From Roseicella sp. DB1501 (GTDB taxonomy: Bacteria > Pseudomonadota > Alphaproteobacteria > Acetobacterales > Acetobacteraceae): 53,406 bases of DNA. Below, piece after piece: positions 1 to 8,124 of this stretch; the first letter of the stretch is position 1, and each line of letters begins with the position of its first letter. The stretch covers positions 1 to 53,406 of the forward strand of contig NZ_JABFHG010000022.1 in NCBI RefSeq assembly GCF_013112485.1, written 5' to 3'. The notes under the pieces are model-generated. The model worked only from the letters and a program-made list of their open reading frames with translations, had not been told where the DNA came from and searched no databases. The translations under genes were made by a program, and so were the position numbers.

Positions 1-123
1 CCTGCCGGCCGTGCGCCGCGCCATTATGGCGCGGCTGCTCGCTGAGCTTGTCCCACCGATCTGCTGTCCGCATTGCCGACGCCGGTTCCGACCGCCACCA
101 GATCGAATACTGCCCAGGTAGTG
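1..123. repeat. Terminal inverted repeat, left copy
   Basis: Bases 1-123 are the exact reverse complement of 53280-53402; base n pairs with 53403-n and the match stops at 124. Read inward, one frame is open from the window edge to a TAG at 119-121 and includes the peptide CCPHCRRRFRPPPDR. The repeat could therefore be the 3' end of a multicopy gene such as a transposase, but I do not recognise the family. The simplest reading is a multicopy repeat at which the assembly ended. Confidence 0.9.
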
Positions 124-130
124 CTATGAC

Positions 131-559
131 GTGTTCAAGACCGGCGCCGTTGCGGCGCGGGAGGAGGTGGACGACACCGTCGTGCCGGATGCCGTCACGA
201 CGACCCTCGGCAGCGGCAGCGACACGCTGGTGCTGAAGATCTCGCAGGAGGCCTATCAGGGCAGTGCCCAGTATACCGTCGCGGTCGACGGCAAGCAGAT
301 CGGCGACACCCAGACCGCCGGCGCCCTCTATGGCAGCGGCGGCGACACGATCACCTTGCTGGGCGATTTCGGAGCGGATGCGCATACGGTCACGGTGACC
401 TTCCTCAACGATGCCTGGGGCGGCTCCGCCGACAAGGACCGCAACCTGCATGTCGATGGCATCACGCTGAACGACACGGAAGTCGAGGGCGCCGTCGCAA
501 CCCTCGGCACGACCGGCTCGACGAGCTTCACCGTGAAGGCGGCGACGCGCACCGCCTGA
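131..559 (+). CDS. C-terminal fragment with a CBM60/CBM36-like carbohydrate-binding module
   Basis: The 142 codons hold one recognisable module. From about residue 25 (SDTLVLKISQEAYQG) through VDGKQIGD and GDFGADAHTVTVTFLNDAW to DRNLHVDGITLN it matches the calcium-dependent xylan-binding CBM36/60 pattern. Proteins with this module usually carry a catalytic or RTX-type partner upstream, which is missing here. The nominal GTG start has no Shine-Dalgarno, and an in-frame TAG lies at 119-121 inside the terminal repeat. I therefore read this as the 3' end of a longer secreted-protein gene cut by the repeat or by the assembly break. Module identity is from pattern recall; the truncation is inferred from the missing start and partner domain. 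Confidence 0.65.
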   Translation: MFKTGAVAAREEVDDTVVPDAVTTTLGSGSDTLVLKISQEAYQGSAQYTVAVDGKQIGDTQTAGALYGSGGDTITLLGDFGADAHTVTVTFLNDAWGGSADKDRNLHVDGITLNDTEVEGAVATLGTTGSTSFTVKAATRTA

Positions 560-690
560 TACCGGGGGTGGCGAGCCTGGTGCATCGCCGCCCCTTCGCT
601 CCTGCCAACAATGCCATGGCCGCCGTCGCAAGAACCGTCACGACGGCGGCTGGAGTTCCATGCGGCACGCGACGGATCGGTCGCCTGCGG

Positions 691-1776
691 TCAGGATGCA
701 TCATCCGGCTTACGACCGAAGACGCGGCCGGTGACGTTGTTGCGCCAGAGATCCTCCGGCCGGAGATAGCCCAGCGCGACCTCGCTGGATTTGTGCCGGG
801 TCTGCCGCATGAGATCGGCAAGGCCCGCCCCCGCCTCGGCCGCCGCAGTCGCCAGCCCGGCCCGCAGGCTGTGTCCGGAATAGCGGCCGGGATCCGGCAG
901 GCCGCCCTCGGCGGCCGTGCGCTTCACCAGCCGCCAGACCGCCTTGTCGGACAGGCCGGCGCCGGTCACCTGCCCGCGCCGCGTGATGGCGCAGAAGAGG
1001 GGACGCTCGGCATCGCTGTCGCTGCGCGTCAGGTCCGGCGCCTGGCGCCGCACCGCCAGCCAGCGCGTCAGCGCGGCGACCGGGCAGAAGGCGCTGTCCT
1101 GCGGATTGGCGCAGACCGCGACCTCCTGCCCGCTGCCGCGTGGATCGGTCTTCGATCGGCGCAGGAGGACGCGCAGCCCACGGCCCGGGACCATCTCGAC
1201 ATCGCCGAGCGCGAGGCTCGTCACCTCGCTGCGTCGCAAGGCCGCGGCGAAGCCGAGCAGCAGCATGGCCCGGTCGCGCGCACCACGTGCCGTCGTGTCG
1301 GGCGCGCAGGCGGCCAGCATGAGGCGCAGGGCCTCCGGCCCCGCTGCCGCGGCCCGGCGACGCGGCCTTAGGCCCTTGCTGCGGGTGATGCCCTCCATGA
1401 CCATGCCGAGGCGCGGATCCCGAGGATCGAGCGACAGGCCGGCCAGCCGGTGCGCGGCCTGGATCGCGGCGAGATGCACGCGCAGGCTCGCCACCGAGAG
1501 GCCGTCATCGGCGCGGCGCACGGCATACATGGCGATGGTCTCGGCATCGCCGGCGAGCGGGTCGCGGCCGAGGCTCCGGCACCAGGCGGCATAGGCCTGC
1601 CAGGCGGAACGGTAGGCGCGGCGCGTGCCCTCGCTTCGGGCCCGCGTCGCATAGAGGGCGGCGCGGGTGGCCAGGTCCCGCAAGGTCTCGGCGCGCGCTG
1701 CGCCCTGCGGCACGACGAGCGTGCCGAAGAGATCGGTCTCGAGCGACAGGTCATCCTTGTCGGCAGGGCAGCTCAT
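691..1776 (-). CDS. Tyrosine recombinase / site-specific integrase
   Basis: A 361-residue phage-integrase-family recombinase that would cut and rejoin DNA through a covalent 3'-phosphotyrosine. The N-terminal SAM-like core-binding domain covers about residues 25-130. The catalytic domain shows the full set: Arg181 in ALRRSEV, Lys209 in RRSKTD, His302 and Arg305 in GHSLRAG, His328 in RHKS and nucleophile Tyr337 in GYLRP. It is therefore probably active. It resembles XerC/D in length but lies beside the contig-end repeat and a broken gene, which suits the integrase of a mobile element or genomic island. No adjacent tRNA or att site is visible. The SH3-domain gene ends about 60 bp upstream of its start. 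Confidence 0.88.
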   Translation of the reverse strand: MSCPADKDDLSLETDLFGTLVVPQGAARAETLRDLATRAALYATRARSEGTRRAYRSAWQAYAAWCRSLGRDPLAGDAETIAMYAVRRADDGLSVASLRVHLAAIQAAHRLAGLSLDPRDPRLGMVMEGITRSKGLRPRRRAAAAGPEALRLMLAACAPDTTARGARDRAMLLLGFAAALRRSEVTSLALGDVEMVPGRGLRVLLRRSKTDPRGSGQEVAVCANPQDSAFCPVAALTRWLAVRRQAPDLTRSDSDAERPLFCAITRRGQVTGAGLSDKAVWRLVKRTAAEGGLPDPGRYSGHSLRAGLATAAAEAGAGLADLMRQTRHKSSEVALGYLRPEDLWRNNVTGRVFGRKPDDAS

Positions 1777-1837
1777 GCATCCTCATGCGGCATCCGACGC
1801 ATCGCGCAGCCCACAGGGCGTCGATGCGGCTCTTGGC

Positions 1838-2740
1838 CTATTCCATCACCTGCACCAGGCTCGCATGCACCCAGCCGAGCGAGGCCGGATCGCCGACGCG
1901 CATCCAGCCCCCGGGCGCCCGCTCGAGGACATCGAGGGTCTTGCCGCGCGGTAGCACGCCGATGACCGAAGCGCCGCCCCCCGGACCGGTGCGCAGGTTG
2001 ACCGGCGAGCGCACGGCGATCCGGCCGAGGACCAGTGCCGGCGGGGAGGAGGCCGGGCGGAGGTTGCCGCCGCCCTCGGCAGGCACCGCGGCCGGCGCGC
2101 CGGAGGTCCCCGTCGGCATCGCCGAGGCGGGCGGCGCAGGGGCCTGCGCGGTAGGGGGCGCAGCCAGGCGTGGGGCAGGCGATGGATCGCGGACGGGCGC
2201 AGGCTGGACGGGCGCCGCGGGGGAGGCCGTTCCGTCGCGGCAGAAGCGCTGGCGCGCCAGGTACAGCGCGCGCATGCCGCCGGGCCCCTCGGCCAGGAAG
2301 ACCTCGGTGCTGGTCACCGCCGGACGGCTGCCGCTCGCCGCGCGCTCCAGCCGCACGCGGACCGCGAAATCCGTCCAGCTCCCGCCGGTGCGGGGACCGG
2401 CGAGGACGCGGCCGCAAACCCCGCGCTCATCATCAAGAGCATTGTTGTACTGGTAGACGGCCATGTCGCGCCATTCCGGCTCCTGCTCGCCGGCGGGCAA
2501 GGCCTGGGCAACGGCCTGCTGGCCAACTCTCTCAGCGGTCGCCGACCAATCGGCGGCCGACCCGGAGCCGGCGATGCGGAGGATGGCGAAGCCGGCCAGG
2601 ACGGCAAGGGCGAGTGCCGCGACCAGCCAGGCCGCGGACAGCCGGCCACGACGGGCGCGCGCTCTGCCCTGGCTGGTTGTGCCCTGGCTGGTTGTGCCCT
2701 GACTGGTTGCGCTCTGACTGGCCGTAACCACCTTCGCCAT
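1838..2740 (-). CDS. Membrane-anchored bacterial SH3-domain protein
   Basis: Start chosen at 2740 because GAGGAGGCGGC lies just before that ATG; the frame stays open 28 codons further upstream without a good ribosome site. The 300-residue product has a short cytoplasmic segment with a repeated SQGTT motif (residues 8-25) and one transmembrane helix at about 34-55. An envelope domain with two cysteines (VCGR, RFCRD) follows, then a Pro/Ala-rich linker of about 60 residues. A C-terminal SH3b domain (about 239-300, VNLRTGPGGGASVIGVLPRG) ends the protein. SH3b domains usually bind peptidoglycan or protein ligands. No enzymatic domain is visible, and the role is probably cell-envelope related. Confidence 0.75.
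   Translation of the reverse strand: MAKVVTASQSATSQGTTSQGTTSQGRARARRGRLSAAWLVAALALAVLAGFAILRIAGSGSAADWSATAERVGQQAVAQALPAGEQEPEWRDMAVYQYNNALDDERGVCGRVLAGPRTGGSWTDFAVRVRLERAASGSRPAVTSTEVFLAEGPGGMRALYLARQRFCRDGTASPAAPVQPAPVRDPSPAPRLAAPPTAQAPAPPASAMPTGTSGAPAAVPAEGGGNLRPASSPPALVLGRIAVRSPVNLRTGPGGGASVIGVLPRGKTLDVLERAPGGWMRVGDPASLGWVHASLVQVME
2666..2725. repeat. Four 15-bp tandem repeats inside the SH3-domain gene
   Basis: Units gccctggctggttgt at 2666-2680 and 2681-2695 are identical. Units at 2696-2710 and 2711-2725 are degenerate copies. Being 15 bp long they keep the frame and encode the repeated SQGTT peptides ahead of the membrane helix. Such arrays can change copy number by slippage. Confidence 0.85.
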
Positions 2741-3006
2741 GCCGCCTCCTCGGATGCCACGCGGCGTCCATGCCGCAAGGGATTGCGGCGCCACGCCCGC
2801 AGCCCCGACGCGCCGATGACGCAATGACTTCTCTGCGGCGCTTTCCGCGGCGAAAAGGGCAAGGCGAGGAAGATTATACAGCCAGGGCGTTGGGGCACGG
2901 TAGCCTGGGGCAGCAAGGCCGGGGCGTCACGGGCGGGTTGAACAGCGGATTGTTGATGCTGGCGATCGTTGTGGTGCCGCATCCTGCGGCGCGGCCCTGG
3001 CGCAGG

Positions 3007-3459
3007 TCAGGCATGGACATGCAGGTGCCGATGCGCGCCGGCGCCGTGGTCGTGCCGTGTCTCCTCCAGCTGGGCCGGCACGAGATGCAGGGCGTGGTGT
3101 CGGACGCCGCGCTGGCTGGTGATCGAATCCGCGAGCCGCCTGACGGCGCCCGAGGGTCCGCGCAGCACGGCGATCTCGAGCCGGGCGTGGTGATCGAGCT
3201 GCAGCTGCTGGGTCGTCACCGCCAGGTCGTGATGATCGTGATAGGTCCGGGCCAATCGCTGCGCCAGGCCCCGCACGGCGTGGTCATAGACATAGGACAG
3301 GGTGGCGATGCAGGGCCGCTCGGGCGTGGTCTCGCGCTGCGTCGCCGCGCGCACCAGGTCCCGGACGGCTTCCGACCGGCTGGCATAGCCCTTCCGCGCC
3401 ACCAGGCTGTCGACCATCGCCAGAAGCTCTTCATCGATCGTGATGGTGATGCGGTCCAA
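3007..3459 (-). CDS. NikR-like ribbon-helix-helix regulator lacking most canonical nickel ligands
   Basis: Start set at the TTG at 3459, preceded by GGGAGG at five-base spacing, giving MDRITITIDEELL, which aligns with the E. coli NikR N-terminus; an in-frame ATG lies at 3498. Residues 1-45 form the ribbon-helix-helix DNA-binding domain (SRSEAVRDLVR). Residues 50-125 form the ACT-like metal-sensing domain (LSYVYDH, LEIAVLRG, SQRGVRH). Aligned to E. coli NikR (numbering recalled), His76 is kept as His74, but His87, His89 and Cys95 are Gln85, Gln87 and Arg93. The tail runs about 18 residues beyond E. coli NikR and is rich in His (RHDHG, HRHLHVHA). It may sense nickel by another geometry, sense another signal, or be metal-blind. 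No nickel-import gene adjoins it; urease is about 28 kb away. Confidence 0.8.
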   Translation of the reverse strand: MDRITITIDEELLAMVDSLVARKGYASRSEAVRDLVRAATQRETTPERPCIATLSYVYDHAVRGLAQRLARTYHDHHDLAVTTQQLQLDHHARLEIAVLRGPSGAVRRLADSITSQRGVRHHALHLVPAQLEETRHDHGAGAHRHLHVHA

Positions 3460-3562
3460 GGCCGCCTCCCGCAAGCGCAAGAGCGGCATCCTGTCCACGC
3501 GCCCGCCCGCACGGCAAGCGGCGCCTAGGCATCGGAGGGCCGCGGCGGCGACCGGCCTGGCG

Positions 3563-4699
3563 CTAGGCCCGGCCCGCGCGGTGGAGCTCGACGAGGAAAT
3601 CCGTCGTGATCTCGTTATAGCCCCAGAAATTCCGCAGCGAGAGCCGCAGCGTGTTGGGCGGGCGGCGAAAGCGGGTGCCGCAGCGTCGGGTCACGGGCAG
3701 GACCGGCGCGAGCGCATCCCGCCAGAAATCCGTCTCGAAGCAGGCATCGTAGATGCCGAGATGCTGGGCGGGATGCGGCTCCCGCGACCCTTCGGCGAAA
3801 TCGAAGGGCGGCTTGCCCAACATGATGGCCTGCTTGCCGAAGAAGCCCGCCTCGATCAGGACGCTCGAGCTGATGCTGATCACCCGGTCGATGTTCTCCT
3901 GCGCGAGCAGCGCATAGACATTCGTCGAGGTCCAGTGCAGCGCGCGGTGAGGCAGGCCGATATCGTACAGGCCGAAGGGCGCCTGGTTGTAGGGATGCGG
4001 CTTGAACAGGATCTGGTCCTGGCCCTGGAGCAGGGACCGCAACCTCTCCGCGTGATGCCCGAAGTTCTGCAGGACGCCCGCCGAGATCAGCGACCGGTCG
4101 ACATTCGTCTGGCCGATCAGGAGCGCCGTGTCCCTGGCGACGGAGGGCTGCGGCAGCCGCACCACCGAGGCCGACAGCAGATCCGCCCAATCCCGGAAAC
4201 TGGCGCTGGGCATGTCGTGCGCCTGCATGGCGTGGAAGATCTCGGCGCGGTTCGTCTGGATCGCGAAGAAGACGTCCGGGAGAAACCGGACGGGATGGAT
4301 GACGACGTCGATGAAGGGGATGCGCAGATGGCTCAGGATGCGCTTCACGCTCTCGGGTAGCTCGAAGGAGATGACGAGCGAGGCGCGGAAGACGCTTTCG
4401 ATATGCCGCACCGCCTCGGCGGGAACCTCGAGCATCGAGCAGGCCTCCGCCCAGCCGGATATGCTGCGGTCGAGTTCGAGCAGGCGATAGAGCAGGGGCG
4501 TGTCGATGCCCTTGCCCCAGGCCCTGACCTCGCAGCCGAGCCCCGTGGCCTCGGCGAGACGGCGGCGCATCAGGCGGTGGAACCAGGCGATGTTCTCCGT
4601 CTGCGACGGGCGGAAGGCCGCCTGGCCGGACAGGCCGAGACCATCGGCGCCATCGAGCGGACGCAGGAAATCGCCCGTGAAGATCACCCGTTCGATCAC
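3563..4699 (-). CDS. Capsule/surface-polysaccharide synthesis protein with KPHP motif
   Basis: A 378-residue protein with a GTG start and no signal peptide or clear membrane helix. The C-terminal half carries LFKPHPYNQAPF (about residue 250) and ISISSSVLIEAGFFGKQAIML (about 295). These motifs occur in GT-B-like capsule proteins (KpsS/LipB and polysialyl- or glycerol-phosphate-transferase type). I infer a cytoplasmic transferase or lipid-linked glycan processing role; the substrate cannot be read from the sequence. It is the last gene of a three-gene minus-strand set, 69 bp after the hypothetical gene and downstream of the dual glycosyltransferase, which supports a joint role in one surface glycan. 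Confidence 0.6.
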   Translation of the reverse strand: MIERVIFTGDFLRPLDGADGLGLSGQAAFRPSQTENIAWFHRLMRRRLAEATGLGCEVRAWGKGIDTPLLYRLLELDRSISGWAEACSMLEVPAEAVRHIESVFRASLVISFELPESVKRILSHLRIPFIDVVIHPVRFLPDVFFAIQTNRAEIFHAMQAHDMPSASFRDWADLLSASVVRLPQPSVARDTALLIGQTNVDRSLISAGVLQNFGHHAERLRSLLQGQDQILFKPHPYNQAPFGLYDIGLPHRALHWTSTNVYALLAQENIDRVISISSSVLIEAGFFGKQAIMLGKPPFDFAEGSREPHPAQHLGIYDACFETDFWRDALAPVLPVTRRCGTRFRRPPNTLRLSLRNFWGYNEITTDFLVELHRAGRA

Positions 4700-4768
4700 G
4701 GCGTCACGGGTCCAGCCTTGGCGGCCTCCGCAGCGGGGCGGCGAACGGTGAGGATGCGGGCCATGGCG

Positions 4769-5551
4769 CTAGGCGGCCGAGGCTTCCGCACCGTCCTCGA
4801 TCCTGCTGAGGATGAGCTTGTGAAGCCCGAGGCCGAGATGCCGCGATTCATGCGCCGGGCGTCCGTTGGTCAAGCTCGCGGTCATCGTCTGCAGCACCAG
4901 GGCGAAGCTGCCGGACCCGTCATCCTCCGGTAGTTCGACGATGCCCGTGAAATGGCCGCCCGAACCCTGGACGCGGGTGGGCAGGAGTTCGAGCGCCCGG
5001 TCATTCGCCAGCGCCAGCATCGGCTCGGCCGGGAAGGCTTGCTGGAACGGCAGCATCAGCACCAGCTTCAGGCTGAGGCGCCCCCCGCCCAGGCTCGGCA
5101 GCACCACCGAGGCGCGCGGGCCGAATCCGCTCCAGCGCCAGGTGAAGCCGTCCTTGCTTTCCGCGTTATGCCAGCCGGTTCCCTGGAAGGCCGGCGAGTT
5201 CGCCCGCAACTCGAATTGCCGCGGCACCTCCGCCGCGGCCGATCGGCGGGTCTCGGCGATCAGCGGCAGCGGATCGAGGCGAATCAGCTCGGCGCGGCTG
5301 CGCGTCGCATGGTCGAGCCGCTGCTGCACGGCATCGAGCTGGGCCGACAGCCGCGCCACGGCCTTCAGGATGGTCTCGACGATCTGCCTGGCTTCCGGGT
5401 CGGCCAGGGCATCGAGCTGACCGACCTCCTTCGTCAGGGCGGCCCGATGGGCGAGCAGCAGGGCGTCCGACACCAGGGCATCGGCCTTGGCGCCGGCCGT
5501 GAGGTCGATGGCGTCCGCGGCGGAGGGGATGCGTGTTGCCATGTCCGTCAT
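4769..5551 (-). CDS. Hypothetical protein in the surface-glycan operon
   Basis: I do not recognise the family. The 260-residue product has no signal peptide. Residues about 30-90 are helical and coiled-coil-like (LTKEVGQLDALADPEARQIV, LSAQLDAVQQRLDHATRSR). From about residue 115 the composition turns beta-rich with many aromatics and glycines (GTGWHNAESKDGFTWRWSG), like a jelly-roll or carbohydrate-binding fold. The start codon overlaps the stop of the dual glycosyltransferase by four bases (ATGA), implying translational coupling. Helical stalk plus beta domain, together with the neighbours, suggests a glycan-associated accessory protein, but that is inference only. Confidence 0.6.
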   Translation of the reverse strand: MTDMATRIPSAADAIDLTAGAKADALVSDALLLAHRAALTKEVGQLDALADPEARQIVETILKAVARLSAQLDAVQQRLDHATRSRAELIRLDPLPLIAETRRSAAAEVPRQFELRANSPAFQGTGWHNAESKDGFTWRWSGFGPRASVVLPSLGGGRLSLKLVLMLPFQQAFPAEPMLALANDRALELLPTRVQGSGGHFTGIVELPEDDGSGSFALVLQTMTASLTNGRPAHESRHLGLGLHKLILSRIEDGAEASAA

Positions 5552-7923
5552 CGCAGGGTCTCGGGCGCCAGGCGGGCGCCGCGCGTATGGCCGATCGGCG
5601 CCGGCAGGCGCAGGCGGGGCGCGGGGCAGGATGCCTCCGTCTCCGGCGCGGCGCGCAGCATCGCGGCCATGGTGGCGATCGCCGGCCGCATCGCGGCGCT
5701 GGCGAAATGGCGCCGGCCGAAGGTGAAGGCGCGCTCGGAGAGAGACTGCCGAAGCGCCGGGTCGCGCAGCAGGCGGTCGAGATGCTCGACGAAGCCGGCA
5801 CGCGACCGCGCCAGCAGATAGGCCTCGCCCTCGCCGTCATCGATGCCGAAGACGGCTTCCAGGGTGAGGACGGAAGGGATGCCGTAGCAGAGATATTCGA
5901 CGGTCTTTATCTTCAACCCCCCGCCGTAATAGACCGGATTCACGGCGATGTCGGCGGCGCTGAGGAAGGCCGGAAGGTCGTCGACGCGGCCATGCCGCAC
6001 GACGTCCGGGCCGGCATCCGCCAGGGCGTTGCAGACCGCGCCGGCCACATGCAGCTCCGCGCCATGGCGCCCGAGACAGGGCCAGACCTGGGCGAGGAAC
6101 CAGGCCAGGCCGTCGCGGTTCATCGGGTTGTCGCCGCCGACGAAGACGACGCGCAGCGGCTCCGCCCGCACTCGCCGCCGCGCGACGCTCGGGATCGCGT
6201 GCGGCAGATGCAGGACCGCATTCGGGAACAGCGCATGCAGGTAGCGATATTCATGCGCCTGGATGGCGAGGGAGAGGCTGAAGCCGGACAGGATGCCGAG
6301 CTCCTCCCGGGCGCTGACCTGGATGAAGTGCTTCTTGCCGAAGCGGCTGAAGGCCTCCACGCGCATCGACATGATGTCGTGCAGGTCGATGATGCGGAGG
6401 GCCGGGGCGCGGCGGGCATGGCGCAGGTAGGAAAGGCGGAGATATTCCAGCAGCAAGCCGCTGTAGCGATGCTTCTGCAGATGCTCCTCCAGCGCCGTGA
6501 AGGCGCCGCGATGGAAGCTGCGCCGCTCGAAGCCCGAGAGGCTGGGCGAGGATTCGATCCAGGAGGGCTGCGTCCGATGCGCCCCGGGATAGGCGCTGTG
6601 CACGAAGACCCGCCCGCGGGCGCCGAGGACCTGCTGCGCCGCCGCCTTCTCCGCCGCGGACAGGCTTCGGAGCATGAAGAGGTCGATATCCGCCTCACCG
6701 CGCAGGCCCCGGATCAGCCCGGCGATCCGGGCCTGGTTGCCGAGGCATTCCTGCCAGAAGGCGATATCGGTGACGAGGAGCATCCGCGGACGCCGCGCGC
6801 GGACCCGCAGGGCGTCGAGGTCCCGGAACATGGCGTACTGCGCCTCGACGCGCCGGCGATAGCGCTCGAAGACGCGCCGGCTGGCCTCTGCGACCCGGAG
6901 GCGGAACTCCGGCTGTTCGGCGAAGCGCATGACAAAACCGGCCAGCTCGGCCGGCGAGGCCGCCGCATGGAAGACCTCCTCGGCATCGAGTCCGAGGAAG
7001 GCGTCGCCCGTTCCCATCACCGGAACGCCGTGGGCGAGCGCCTCGATCGTCTTGATCTTCAGGCCGGTCCCACCCTCATGCGGATTGATGGCCAGGGCGA
7101 GCGAGCCGTAGAATTCGTCGATCCTCTCGACCCGGCCGATCCGCTCGACGAAAGGGGCGTCCCGCCCGACCTCCGCCGGGATGCCGCCGGCGATGCGGAG
7201 CCGCAGATCCGCCGCGGCGAGGCGCCCGGGATCCATCGCCTCGATGCAACGCCCGATGGCCCGCGCATTCAAGGGGTTCGGACTGCCGATATAGCCGATG
7301 CTGCGGGCGTCCTCGCCCTGGGGCGGCGCTGGCGCGATGCCGGGCGGCAGGTGACCCAGCGTGACGACCGCGGCGCGCGTCATCGCCTGCAAGGCGGTGG
7401 CTTCCTCGTCCTGGATGGCGAGAACGAGATCGGCGCGATCGAGGCCCCGCGCCTCCTCGGCGCGGGTCGTGAAGAAGAAGCCGGGCGTCAGCCCCAATTC
7501 CTGCAGGCGGAGATGGCGATCGCTGAAGACGTCATGGGTGTCGATGACCTTCAGCACCGCATCGTCGAAACAGCCGAACGCCCGGCTGCAGAAGACGTAT
7601 TCGGCGATCACGACGTCCGGGCGTTCCAGCGCGGCGAGCCGCTCGATGCCCGCGACCAGCGAGGCCGGGAACCAATCGTCGATGCCGAAGACCGCGCCGA
7701 GGCTCTTCCGTTCCTCGCTGCGGTCGTAGGGCAGGACGGTCAGCTGGCCCCAGTCCTGCTGCATCTGCCGCAGATGCGCCTCCTCCACCGCCTCGCGCGC
7801 GATGAAGCAGAGATGCAGCTCGTGGCCGTATTGCCGCAGCCGGTGCAGCAGCGCGAAAATGCGCTGCCGGTTTCCGGCATCCTGTGGGTGCGTCGGCGTC
7901 GGCGATACGACAAGGACCTTCAC
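5548..7923 (-). CDS. Tandem fusion of two GT-B (GT4-like) glycosyltransferases
   Basis: A GTG start after GGAGACGCC gives a 791-residue protein made of two homologous halves. The N-terminal half (1 to about 375) begins MKVLVVSPTPTH, has IDTHDVFSDRH near residue 128 and a donor-site loop GGTGLKIKTIEALAHGVPV near 288. The second half (about 380-780) begins RPRMLLVTDIAFW, has IIDLHDIMSMR and the equivalent loop GGGLKIKTVEYLCYGIPSV near 660. Both GT4-type loops are intact, so two transfer activities in one chain are likely, such as two consecutive sugar additions to one glycan. It is the first gene of the operon, overlapping the next by four bases, and is transcribed divergently from the solute-binding protein. 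Confidence 0.85.
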   Translation of the reverse strand: MKVLVVSPTPTHPQDAGNRQRIFALLHRLRQYGHELHLCFIAREAVEEAHLRQMQQDWGQLTVLPYDRSEERKSLGAVFGIDDWFPASLVAGIERLAALERPDVVIAEYVFCSRAFGCFDDAVLKVIDTHDVFSDRHLRLQELGLTPGFFFTTRAEEARGLDRADLVLAIQDEEATALQAMTRAAVVTLGHLPPGIAPAPPQGEDARSIGYIGSPNPLNARAIGRCIEAMDPGRLAAADLRLRIAGGIPAEVGRDAPFVERIGRVERIDEFYGSLALAINPHEGGTGLKIKTIEALAHGVPVMGTGDAFLGLDAEEVFHAAASPAELAGFVMRFAEQPEFRLRVAEASRRVFERYRRRVEAQYAMFRDLDALRVRARRPRMLLVTDIAFWQECLGNQARIAGLIRGLRGEADIDLFMLRSLSAAEKAAAQQVLGARGRVFVHSAYPGAHRTQPSWIESSPSLSGFERRSFHRGAFTALEEHLQKHRYSGLLLEYLRLSYLRHARRAPALRIIDLHDIMSMRVEAFSRFGKKHFIQVSAREELGILSGFSLSLAIQAHEYRYLHALFPNAVLHLPHAIPSVARRRVRAEPLRVVFVGGDNPMNRDGLAWFLAQVWPCLGRHGAELHVAGAVCNALADAGPDVVRHGRVDDLPAFLSAADIAVNPVYYGGGLKIKTVEYLCYGIPSVLTLEAVFGIDDGEGEAYLLARSRAGFVEHLDRLLRDPALRQSLSERAFTFGRRHFASAAMRPAIATMAAMLRAAPETEASCPAPRLRLPAPIGHTRGARLAPETLR

Positions 7924-8124
7924 GGCGTCTCCGCTCTCGGCCGCAACAACGATGCCTCAGGGAAGGATCCATCATGGCGGCCGGCCGATCCGGATCCGGC
8001 TCGATCGGGTCGCTTCCTGCCCAGGCCTGACCTGCCCTGTCGCAGGCTCGGCCGATTGCGCGACTGAAAAATGAATGCCGCTTCCGCCGTTGGCATGGGA
8101 CGGCTTCGCGGGCAGGCTGGGGCC

